From positions 9,719,816-9,783,815 of the forward strand of contig NC_086029.1 of NCBI RefSeq assembly GCF_036323735.1: DNA of 64,000 nucleotides, given 5' to 3'. The notes under the pieces are model-generated. The model saw only the letters and a list, made by a program, of their open reading frames with translations. It made no database searches and was not told where the DNA came from. Made by a program: the position numbers and the translations under genes. This document shows, piece after piece, positions 1-11,826 of the stretch; the first letter of the stretch is position 1; each line of letters begins with the position of its first letter. The stretch is from Rattus norvegicus (Eukaryota; Chordata; Mammalia; Rodentia; Muridae).

Positions 1-9
1 TTTCTAGGC

Positions 10-2224
10 AAATTCAGTGAGTTCCCAATGGGACATGCTTGTATGAGTTGCTTTTCATTATCGAGCAACATTTTAAGGAACGGAATCCAAGTATCATGGT
101 GAATTGAGTAGGTTCCCAATAGGATTCACATGTAATAAGCTTGTTATTCAAGATAGAGCAAAGTTTTAATGAACTGAAACACTGTTTCGTTGTGAATTCA
201 GTTAGTTCCTAGTAGCCTGCTCTTGTAATATGTGTACTTTTAAAGATTTATAAAAATTTATGAGCCGAATCTGAGTAACATGGTGAATTCGGTTAGTTCC
301 CAATAGGCCGCAGTAGTAATAAGTGGACTGTTCGGGATATAGAAAAATTTTCACGAATGGAATCATAATTTCTAGGCGAATTCAGTGAGTTCCCAATGGG
401 ACATGCTTGTATGAGTTTGCTTTTCATTATCGAGCAACATTTTAAGGAACGGAATCCAAGTATCATGGTGAATTGAGTAGGTTCCCAATAGGATTCGCAT
501 GTAATAAGCTTGTTATTCAAGATAGAGCAACGTTTTAACGAAGTGAAACACTGTTTCTTTGTGAATTCAGTTAGTTCCTAGTAGCCTGCTCTTGTAATAT
601 GTGTACTTTTAAAGATTTATAAAAATTTGGTGAGCCGAATCTGAGTAACATGGTGAATTCGGTTAGTTCCAAATAGGCCGCAGTTGTAATAAGGGGACTG
701 TTCGGGATATAGAAAAATTTTCACGAATGGAATCAAAATTTCTAGGCGAAACATTGAGTTCCCAATGGGACATGCTTGTATGAGTTTGCTTTTCAATATC
801 GAGCAACATTTTAAGGAACGGAATCCAAGTATCATGGTGAATTCAGTAGGTTCCCAATAGGATTCGCGTGTAATAAGCTTGTTATTCAAGATAGAGCAAC
901 GTTTTAACGAACTGAAACACGGTTTCTTTGAGAATTCAGTTAGTTCCTAGTAGCCTGCTCTTGTAATATGTGTACTTTTAAAGATTTATAAAAATTTGGT
1001 GAGCCGAATCTGAGTAACATGGTGAATTCGGTTAGTTCCCAAGAGGCCGCAGTAGGAATAAGTGGACAGTTCGGGATATAGAAAAATTTTCACGAATGGA
1101 ATCAAAATTTCTAGGCGAATTCAGTGAGTTCCCAATGGGACATGCTTTATGAGTTTGCTTTTCAATATCGAGCAACATTTTAAGGAACGGAATCCAAGTA
1201 TCATGGTGAATTGAGTAGGTTCCCGATAGGATTCGCATGTAATAAGCTTGTTATTCAAGATAGAGCAACGTTTTAACGAACTGAAACACTGTTTCTTTGT
1301 GAATTCAGTTAGTTCCTTGTAGCCTGCTCGTGTAATATGTGTACTTTTAAAGATTTATAAAAATTTGGTGAGCCGAATCTGAGTAACATGCTGGATTCAG
1401 TTAGTTCTCAATAGTCGGCTGTAGTAATAAGTGGACTGTTCGGGATATAGAAAAATTTTCACGAATGGAATCAAAATTTCTAGGCGAATTCAGTGAGTTC
1501 CCAATGTGACATGCTTGTATGAGTTTGCTTTTTAATATCGAGCAACATTTTAAGGAACGGAATCCAAGTATCATGGTGAATTCAGTAGGTTCCCAATAGG
1601 ATTCGCATGTAATAAGCTTGTTATTCAAGATAGAGCACCGTTTTAACGAACTGAAACACTGTTTCTTTGTGAATTCAGTTAGTTCCTAGTAGCCTGCTCT
1701 TGTAATATGTGTACTTTTAAAGATTTATAAAAATTTGGTGAGCCGAATCTGAGTAACATGGTGAATTCGTTTAGTTCCCAATAGGCCGCAGTTGTAATAA
1801 GTGGACTGTTCGGGATATAGAAAAATTTTCACGAATGGAATCAAAATTTCTAGGCGAATTCACTGAGTTCCCAATGGGACATGCTTGTATGAGTTTGCTT
1901 TTCAATATCGAGCAACATTTTAAGGAACGGAATCCAAGTATCATGGTGAATTGAGTAGGTCCCAATAGGATTCGCGTGTAATAAGCTTGTTATTCAAGAT
2001 AGAGCAACGTTTTAACGAACTGAAGCACTGTTTCTTTGTGAATTCAGTTAGTTCCTAGTAGCCTGCTCTTGTAATATGTGTACTTTTAAAGATTTATAAA
2101 AATTTGGTGAGCCGAATCTGAGTAACATGGTGAATTCGGTTAGTTCCCAATTGGCCGCAGTAGTAATAAGTGGACTGTTCGGGATATAGAAAAATTTTCA
2201 AGAATGGAATCAAAATTTCTAGGC
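10..2224 (+). repeat. Block 1, HOR copy 1 (6 monomers, 2215 bp)
   Basis: Six distinguishable monomers in the order A-B-C-D-E-F. Markers seen: A has AATCATAATTTC at about 361; B has GCGAAACATTGAG at 746, a 1 bp shortening of the S1 start; C has ATGCTTTATGAG at 1142; D has CTCAATAGTCGGCTGTAG at 1408; E has GAACTGAAGCACTG near 2018; F has CCAATTGGCC at 2147 and TTTTCAAGAATGG. The copy starts with the uncommon GGCAAATTC at 7-15. The array runs off the left window edge. Confidence 0.9.
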
Positions 2225-4440
2225 AAATTCAGTGAGTTCCCAATGGGACATGCTTGTATGAGTTGCTTTTCATTATCGAGCAACATTTTAAGGAACGGAA
2301 TCCAAGTATCATGGTGAATTGAGTAGGTTCCCAATAGGATTCACATGTAATAAGCTTGTTATTCAAGATAGAGCAAAGTTTTAATGAACTGAAACACTGT
2401 TTCGTTGTGAATTCAGTTAGTTCCTAGTAGCCTGCTCTTGTAATATGTGTACTTTTAAAGATTTATAAAAATTTATGAGCCGAATCTGAGTAACATGGTG
2501 AATTCGGTTAGTTCCCAATAGGCCGCAGTAGTAATAAGTGGACTGTTCGGGATATAGAAAAATTTTCACGAATGGAATCATAATTTCTAGGCGAATTCAG
2601 TGAGTTCCCAATGGGACATGCTTGTATGAGTTTGCTTTTCATTATCGAGCAACATTTTAAGGAACGGAATCCAAGTATCATGGTGAATTGAGTAGGTTCC
2701 CAATAGGATTCGCATGTAATAAGCTTGTTATTCAAGATAGAGCAACGTTTTAACGAAGTGAAACACTGTTTCTTTGTGAATTCAGTTAGTTCCTAGTAGC
2801 CTGCTCTTGTAATATGTGTACTTTTAAAGATTTATAAAAATTTGGTGAGCCGAATCTGAGTAACATGGTGAATTCGGTTAGTTCCAAATAGGCCGCAGTT
2901 GTAATAAGGGGACTGTTCGGGATATAGAAAAATTTTCACGAATGGAATCAAAATTTCTAGGCGAAACATTGAGTTCCCAATGGGACATGCTTGTATGAGT
3001 TTGCTTTTCAATATCGAGCAACATTTTAAGGAACGGAATCCAAGTATCATGGTGAATTCAGTAGGTTCCCAATAGGATTCGCGTGTAATAAGCTTGTTAT
3101 TCAAGATAGAGCAACGTTTTAACGAACTGAAACACGGTTTCTTTGAGAATTCAGTTAGTTCCTAGTAGCCTGCTCTTGTAATATGTGTACTTTTAAAGAT
3201 TTATAAAAATTTGCTGAGCCGAATCTGAGTAACATGGTGAATTCGGTTAGTTCCCAATAGGCCGCAGTAGGAATAAGTGGACAGTTCGGGATATAGAAAA
3301 ATTTTCACGAATGGAATCAAAATTTCTAGGCGAATTCAGTGAGTTCCCAATGGGACATGCTTTATGAGTTTGCTTTTCAATATCGAGCAACATTTTAAGG
3401 AACGGAATCCAAGTATCATGGTGAATTGAGTAGGTTCCCGATAGGATTCGCATGTAATAAGCTTGTTATTCAAGATAGAGCAACGTTTTAACGAACTGAA
3501 ACACTGTTTCTTTGTGAATTCAGTTAGTTCCTAGTAGCCTGCTCGTGTAATATGTGTACTTTTAAAGATTTATAAAAATTTGGTGAGCCGAATCTGAGTA
3601 ACATGCTGGATTCAGTTAGTTCTCAATAGTCGGCTGTAGTAATAAGTGGACTGTTCGGGATATAGAAAAATTTTCACGAATGGAATCAAAATTTCTAGGC
3701 GAATTCAGTGAGTTCCCAATGTGACATGCTTGTATGAGTTTGCTTTTTAATATCGAGCAACATTTTAAGGAACGGAATCCAAGTATCATGGTGAATTCAG
3801 TAGGTTCCCAATAGGATTCGCATGTAATAAGCTTGTTATTCAAGATAGAGCACCGTTTTAACGAACTGAAACACTGTTTCTTTGTGAATTCAGTTAGTTC
3901 CTAGTAGCCTGCTCTTGTAATATGTGTACTTTTAAAGATTTATAAAAATTTGGTGAGCCGAATCTGAGTAACATGGTGAATTCGTTTAGTTCCCAATAGG
4001 CCGCAGTTGTAATAAGTGGACTGTTCGGGATATAGAAAAATTTTCACGAATGGAATCAAAATTTCTAGGCGAATTCACTGAGTTCCCAATGGGACATGCT
4101 TGTATGAGTTTGCTTTTCAATATCGAGCAACATTTTAAGGAACGGAATCCAAGTATCATGGTGAATTGAGTAGGTTCCCAATAGGATTCGCGTGTAATAA
4201 GCTTGTTATTCAAGATAGAGCAACGTTTTAACGAACTGAAGCACTGTTTCTTTGTGAATTCAGTTAGTTCCTAGTAGCCTGCTCTTGTAATATGTGTACT
4301 TTTAAAGATTTATAAAAATTTGGTGAGCCGAATCTGAGTAACATGGTGAATTCGGTTAGTTCCCAATTGGCCGCAGTAGTAATAAGTGGACTGTTCGGGA
4401 TATAGAAAAATTTTCAAGAATGGAATCAAAATTTCTAGGC
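2225..4440 (+). repeat. Block 1, HOR copy 2 (6 monomers, 2216 bp)
   Basis: This repeats the preceding 2215 bp almost base for base, including the private GGCAAATTC start at 2222 and every class marker of A-F. I noticed only four differences: GTGAGCC against CTGAGCC at about 3211, AAGAGG against AATAGG at about 3257, TTCCTTG against TTCCTAG at about 3532, and one extra T near 4163 that accounts for the single-base length change. Near-identity at HOR level with clear divergence between neighbouring monomers is the usual mark of a recent HOR amplification. Confidence 0.9.
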
Positions 4441-7395
4441 GAATTCAGTGAGTTTCCAATGGGACATGCTTGTATGAGTTGCTTTTCATTATCGAGCAAC
4501 ATTTTAAGGAACGGAATCCAAGTATCATGGTGAATTGAGTAGGTTCCCAATAGGATTCACATGTAATAAGCTTGTTATTCAAGATAGAGCAAAGTTTTAA
4601 TGAACTGAAACACTGTTTCGTTGTGAATTCAGTTAGTTCCTAGTAGCCTGCTCTTGTAATATGTGTACTTTTAAAGATTTATAAAAATTTATGAGCCGAA
4701 TCTGAGTAACATGGTGAATTCGGTTAGTTCCCAATAGGCCGCAGTAGTAATAAGTGGACTGTTCGGGATATAGAAAATTTTCACGAATGGAAACAAAATT
4801 TCTAGGCGAATTCAGTGAGTTCCCAATGTGACATGCTTGTATGAGTTTGCTTTTTAATATCGAGCAACATTTTAAGGAACGGAATCCAAGTATCATGGTG
4901 AATTCAGTAGGTTCCCAATAGGATTCGCATGTAATAAGCTTGTTATTCAAGATAGAGCACCGTTTTAACGAACTGAAACACTGTTTCTTTGTGAATTCAG
5001 TTAGTTCCTAGTAGCCTGCTCTTGTAATATGTGTACTTTTAAAGATTTATAAAAATTTGGTGAGCCGAATCTGAGTAACATGGTGAATTCGTTTAGTTCC
5101 CAATAGGCCGCAGTTGTAATAAGTGGACTGTTCGGGATATAGAAAAATTTTCACGAATGGAATCAAAATTTCTAGGCGAATTCACTGAGTTCCCAATGGG
5201 ACATGCTTGTATGAGTTTGCTTTTCAATATCGAGCAACATTTTAAGGAACGGAATCCAAGTATCATGGTCAATTGAGTAGGTTCCCAATAGGATTCGCGT
5301 GTAATAAGCTTGTTATTCAAGATAGAGCAACGTTTTAACGAACTGAAGCACTGTTTCCTTGTGAATTCAGTTAGTTCCTAGTAGCCTGCTCTTGTAATAT
5401 GTGTACTTTTAAAGATTTATAAAAATTTGGTGAGCCGAATCTGAGTAACATGGTGAATTCGGTTGGTTCCCAATAGGCCGCAGTTGTAATAAGGGGACTG
5501 TTCGGGATATAGAAAAATTTTCACGAATGGAATCAAAATTTCTAGGCGAAACATTGAGTTCCCAATGGGACATGCTTGTATGAGTTTGCTTTTCAATATC
5601 GAGCAACATTTTAAGGAACGGAATCCAAGTATCATGGTGAATTGAGTAGGTTCCCAATAGGATTCACGTGTAATAAGCTTGTTATTCAAGATAGAGCAAC
5701 GTTTTAACGAACTGAAACACTGTTTCTTTGTGAATTCAGTTAGTTCCTAGTAGCCTGCTCTTGTAATATGTGTACTTTTAAAGATTTATAAAAATTTGGT
5801 GAGCCGAATCTGAGTAACATGGTGAATTCGGTTAGTTCCCAATAGGCCGCAGTAGTAATAAGTGGACTGTTCGGGATATAGAAAAATTTTCACGAATGGA
5901 ATCAAAATTTCTAGGCGAATTCACTGAGTTCCCAATGGGACATGCTTGTATGAGTTTGCTTTTCAATATCGAGCAACATTTTAAGGAACGGAATCCAAGT
6001 ATCATGGTGAATTGAGTAGGTTCCCAATAGGATTCGCGTGTAATAAGCTTGTTATTCAAGATAGAGCAACGTTTTAACGAACTGAAACACGGTTTCTTTG
6101 AGAATTCAGTTAGTTCCTAGTAGCCTTGTCTTGTAATATGTGTACTTTTAAAGATTTATAAAAATTTGGTGAGCCGAATCTGAGTAACATGGTGAATTCG
6201 GTTAGTTCCCAATAGGCCGCAGTAGTAATAAGTGGACAGTTCGGGATATAGAAAAATTTTCACGAATGGAATCAAAATTTCTAGGCGAATTCAGTGAGTT
6301 CCCAATGGGACATGCTTTATGAGTTTGCTTTTCAATATCGAGCAACATTTTAAGGAACGGAATCCAAGTATCATGGTGAATTGAGTAGGTTCCCGATAGG
6401 ATTCGCATGTAATAAGCTTGTTATTCAAGATAGAGCAACGTTTTAACGAACTGAAACACTGTTTCTTTGTGAATTCAGTTAGTTCCTAGTAGCCTGCTCT
6501 TGTAATATGTGTACTTTTAAAGATTTATAAAAATTTGGTGAGCCGAATCTGAGTAACATGCTGGATTCAGTTAGTTCTCAATAGTCGGCTGTAGTAATAA
6601 GTGGACTGTTCGGGATATAGAAAAATTTTCACGAATGGAATCAAAATTTCTAGGCGAATTCACTGAGTTCCCAATGTGACATGCTTGTATGAGTTTGCTT
6701 TTTAATATCGAGCAACATTTTAAGGAACGGAATCCAAGTATCATGGTGAATTCAGTAGGTTCCCAATAGGATTCGCATGTAATAAGCTTGTTATTCAAGA
6801 TAGAGCACCGTTTTAACGAACTGAAACACTGTTTCTTTGTGAATTCAGTTAGTTCCTAGTAGCCTGCTCTTGTAATATGTGTACTTTTAAAGATTTATAA
6901 AAATTTGGTGAGCCGAATCTGAGTAACATGGTGAATTCGTTTAGTTCCCAATAGGCCGCAGTTGTAATAAGTGGACTGTTCGGGATATAGAAAAATTTTC
7001 ACGAATGGAATCAAAATTTCTAGGCGAATTCACTGAGTTCCCAATGGGACATGCTTGTATGAGTTTGCTTTTCAATATCGAGCAACATTTTAAGGAACGG
7101 AATCCAAGTATCATGGTGAATTGAGTAGGTTCCCAATAGGATTCGCGTGTAATAAGCTTGTTATTCAAGATAGAGCAACGTTTTAACGAACTGAAGCACT
7201 GTTTCTTTGTGAATTCAGTTAGTTCCTAGTAGCCTGCTCTTGTAATATGTGTACTTTTAAAGATTTATAAAAATTTGGTGAGCCGAATCTGAGTAACATG
7301 GTGAATTCGGTTAGTTCCCAATTGGCCGCAGTAGTAATAAGTGGACTGTTCGGGATATAGAAAAATTTTCAAGAATGGAATCAAAATTTCTAGGC
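4441..7395 (+). repeat. Block 2, full 8-mer HOR copy 1
   Basis: Eight monomers, 2955 bp, in the order G-E-B-H-C-D-E-F. The B monomer here has GGTTGGTTCCC at 5461 where other copies have GGTTAGTTCCC. The copy is followed directly by another G monomer. Confidence 0.87.
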
Positions 7396-8871
7396 GAATT
7401 CAGTGAGTTCCCAATGGGACATGCTTGTATGAGTTGCTTTTCATTATCGAGCAACATTTTAAGGAACGGAATCCAAGTATCATGGTGAATTGAGTAGGTT
7501 CCCAATAGGATTCACATGTAATAAGCTTGTTATTCAAGATAGAGCAAAGTTTTAATGAACTGAAACACTGTTTCGTTGTGAATTCAGTTAGTTCCTAGTA
7601 GCCTGCTCTTGTAATATGTGTACTTTTAAAGATTTATAAAAATTTATGAGCCGAATCTGAGTAACATGGTGAATTCGGTTAGTTCCCAATAGGCCGCAGT
7701 AGTAATAAGTGGACTGTTCGGGATATAGAAAATTTTCACGAATGGAAACAAAATTTCTAGGCGAATTCAGTGAGTTCCCAATGTGACATGCTTGTATGAG
7801 TTTGCTTTTTAATATCGAGCAACATTTTAAGGAACGGAATCCAAGTATCATGGTGAATTCAGTAGGTTCCCAATAGGATTCGCATGTAATAAGCTTGTTA
7901 TTCAAGATAGAGCACCGTTTTAACGAACTGAAACACTGTTTCTTTGTGAATTCAGTTAGTTCCTAGTAGCCTGCTCTTGTAATATGTGTACTTTTAAAGA
8001 TTTATAAAAATTTGGTGAGCCGAATCTGAGTAACATGGTGAATTCGTTTAGTTCCCAATAGGCCGCAGTTGTAATAAGTGGACTGTTCGGGATATAGAAA
8101 AATTTTCACGAATGGAATCAAAATTTCTAGGCGAATTCACTGAGTTCCCAATGGGACATGCTTGTATGAGTTTGCTTTTCAATATCGAGCAACATTTTAA
8201 GGAACGGAATCCAAGTATCATGGTGAATTGAGTAGGTTCCCAATAGGATTCGCGTGTAATAAGCTTGTTATTCAAGATAGAGCAACGTTTTAACGAACTG
8301 AAGCACTGTTTCTTTGTGAATTCAGTTAGTTCCTAGTAGCCTGCTCTTGTAATATGTGTACTTTTAAAGATTTATAAAAATTTGGTGAGCCGAATCTGAG
8401 TAACATGGTGAATTCGGTTAGTTCCCAATAGGCCGCAGTTGTAATAAGGGGACTGTTCGGGATATAGAAAAATTTTCACGAATGGAATCAAAATTTCTAG
8501 GCGAAACATTGAGTTCCCAATGGGACATGCTTGTATGAGTTTGCTTTTCAATATCGAGCAACATTTTAAGGAACGGAATCCAAGTATCATGGTGAATTGA
8601 GTAGGTTCCCAATAGGATTCCCGTGTAATAAGCTTGTTATTCAAGATAGAGCAACGTTTTAACGAACTGAAACACTGTTTCTTTGTGAATTCAGTTAGTT
8701 CCTAGTAGCCTGCTCTTATAATATGTGTACTTTTAAAGATTTATAAAAATTTGGTGAGCCGAATCTGAGTAACATGGTGAATTCGGTTAGTTCCCAATTG
8801 GCCGCAGTAGTAATAAGTGGACTGTTCGGGATATAGAAAAATTTTAAAGAATGGAATCAAAATTTCTAGGC
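7396..8871 (+). repeat. Block 2, short 4-mer HOR copy
   Basis: Only G-E-B-F, 1476 bp. The H-C-D-E run is absent and the B monomer passes directly into F (CCAATTGGCC at 8796). F here has a private TTTTAAAGAATGG at about 8843 in place of TTTTCAAGAATGG. The missing length is exactly four monomers, which fits unequal crossing-over in register within a single S4/S3 region. Confidence 0.87.
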
Positions 8872-11826
8872 GAATTCAGTGAGTTCCCAATGGGACATGC
8901 TTGTATGAGTTGCTTTTCATTATCGAGCAACATTTTAAGGAACGGAATCCAAGTATCATGGTGAATTGAGTAGGTTCCCAATAGGATTCACATGTAATAA
9001 GCTTGTTATTCAAGATAGAGCAAAGTTTTAATGAACTGAAACACTGTTTCGTTGTGAATTCAGTTAGTTCCTAGTAGCCTGCTCTTGTAATATGTGTACT
9101 TTTAAAGATTTATAAAAATTTATGAGCCGAATCTGAGTAACATGGTGAATTCGGTTAGTTCCCAATAGGCCGCAGTAGTAATAAGTGGACTGTTCGGGAT
9201 ATAGAAAATTTTCACGAATGGAAACAAAATTTCTAGGCGAATTCAGTGAGTTCCCAATGTGACATGCTTGTATGAGTTTGCTTTTTAATATCGAGCAACA
9301 TTTTAAGGAACGGAATCCAAGTATCATGGTGAATTCAGTAGGTTCCCAATAGGATTCGCATGTAATAAGCTTGTTATTCAAGATAGAGCACAGTTTTAAC
9401 GAACTGAAACACTGTTTCTTTGTGAATTCAGTTAGTTCCTAGTAGCCTGCTCTTGTAATATGTGTACTTTTAAAGATTTATAAAAATTTGGTGAGCCGAA
9501 TCTGAGTAACATGGTGAATTCGTTTAGTTCCCAATAGGCCGCAGTTGTAATAAGTGGACTGTTCGGGATATAGAAAAATTTTCACGAATGGAATCAAAAT
9601 TTCTAGGCGAATTCACTGAGTTCCCAATGGGACATGCTTGTATGAGTTTGCTTTTCAATATCGAGCAACATTTTAAGGAACGGAATCCAAGTATCATGGT
9701 GAATTGAGTAGGTTCCCAATAGGATTCGCGTGTAATAAGCTTGTTATTCAAGATAGAGCAACGTTTTAACGAACTGAAGCACTGTTTCTTTGTGAATTCA
9801 GTTAGTTCCTAGTAGCCTGCTCTTGTAATATGTGTACTTTTAAAGATTTATAAAAATTTGGTGAGCCGAATCTGAGTAACATGGTGAATTCGGTTAGTTC
9901 CCAATAGGCCGCAGTTGTAATAAGGGGACTGTTCGGGATATAGAAAAATTTTCACGAATGGAATCAAAATTTCTAGGCGAAACATTGAGTTCCCAATGGG
10001 ACATGCTTGTATGAGTTTGCTTTTCAATATCGAGCAACATTTTAAGGAACGGAATCCAAGTATCATGGTGAATTGAGTAGGTTCCCAATAGGATTCCCGT
10101 GTAATAAGCTTGTTATTCAAGATAGAGCAACGTTTTAACGAACTGAAACACTGTTTCTTTGTGAATTCAGTTAGTTCCTAGTAGCCTGCTCTTGTAATAT
10201 GTGTACTTTTAAAGATTTATAAAAATTTGGTGAGCCGAATCTGAGTAACATGGTGAATTCGGTTAGTTCCCAATAGGCCGCAGTAGTAATAAGTGGACTG
10301 TTCGGGATATAGAAAAATTTTCACGAATGGAATCAAAATTTCTAGGCGAATTCACTGAGTTCCCAATGGGACATGCTTGTATGAGTTTGCTTTTCAATAT
10401 CGAGCAACATTTTAAGGAACGGAATCCAAGTATCATGGTGAATTGAGTAGGTTCCCAATAGGATTCGCGTGTAATAAGCTTGTTATTCAAGATAGAGCAA
10501 CGTTTTAACGAACTGAAACACGGTTTCTTTGAGAATTCAGTTAGTTCCTAGTAGCCTTGTCTTGTAATATGTGTACTTTTAAAGATTTATAAAAATTTGG
10601 TGAGCCGAATCTGAGTAACATGGTGAATTCGGTTAGTTCCCAATAGGCCGCAGTAGTAATAAGTGGACAGTTCGGGATATAGAAAAATTTTCACGAATGG
10701 AATCAAAATTTCTAGGCGAATTCAGTGAGTTCCCAATGGGACATGCTTTATGAGTTTGCTTTTCAATATCGAGCAACATTTTAAGGAACGGAATCCAAGT
10801 ATCATGGTGAATTGAGTAGGTTCCCGATAGGATTCGCATGTAATAAGCTTGTTATTCAAGATAGAGCAACGTTTTAACGAACTGAAACACTGTTTCTTTG
10901 TGAATTCAGTTAGTTCCTAGTAGCCTGCTCTTGTAATATGTGTACTTTTAAAGATTTATAAAAATTTGGTGAGCCGAATCTGAGTAACATGCTGGATTCA
11001 GTTAGTTCTCAATAGTCGGCTGTAGTAATAAGTGGACTTTTCGGGATATAGAAAAATTTTCACGAATGGAATCAAAATTTCTAGGCGAATTCAGTGAGTT
11101 CCCAATGTGACATGCTTGTATGAGTTTGCTTATTAATATCGAGCAACATTTTAAGGAACGGAATCCAAGTATCATGGTGAATTCAGTAGGTTCCCAATAG
11201 GATTCGCATGTAATAAGCTTGTTATTCAAGATAGAGCACCGTTTTAACGAACTGAAACACTGTTTCTTTGTGAATTCAGTTAGTTCCTAGTAGCCTGCTC
11301 TTGTAATATGTGTACTTTTAAAGATTTATAAAAATTTGGTGAGCCGAATCTGAGTAACATGGTGAATTCGTTTAGTTCCCAATAGGCCGCAGTTGTAATA
11401 AGTGGACTGTTCGGGATATAGAAAAATTTTCACGAATGGAATCAAAATTTCTAGGCGAATTCACTGAGTTCCCAATGGGACATGCTTGTATGAGTTTGCT
11501 TTTCAATATCGAGCAACATTTTAAGGAACGGAATCCAAGTATCATGGTGAATTGAGTAGGTTCCCAATAGGATTCGCGTGTAATAAGCTTGTTATTCAAG
11601 ATAGAGCAACGTTTTAACGAACTGAAGCACTGTTTCTTTGTGAATTCAGTTAGTTCCTAGTAGCCTGCTCTTGTAATATGTGTACTTTTAAAGATTTATA
11701 AAAATTTGGTGAGCCGAATCTGAGTAACATGGTGAATTCGGTTAGTTCCCAATTGGCCGCAGTAGTAATAAGTGGACTGTTCGGGATATAGAAAAATTTT
11801 CAAGAATGGAATCAAAATTTCTAGGC
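8872..11826 (+). repeat. Block 2, full 8-mer HOR copy 2
   Basis: Eight monomers, 2955 bp, same order and markers as the copy at 4441. D carries GGACTTTTCGGG near 11035 and a private TTGCTTATTAATATC near 11128. H has CCTTGTCTTG near 10555, as in the copies to either side. Confidence 0.87.

Noticed and set aside
4774..4786. Palindromic GAAAATTTTC as a transcription terminator or operator
   Set aside because: It is a short A/T palindrome without a GC stem, lies in a satellite, and recurs with the monomer. There is no gene beside it.
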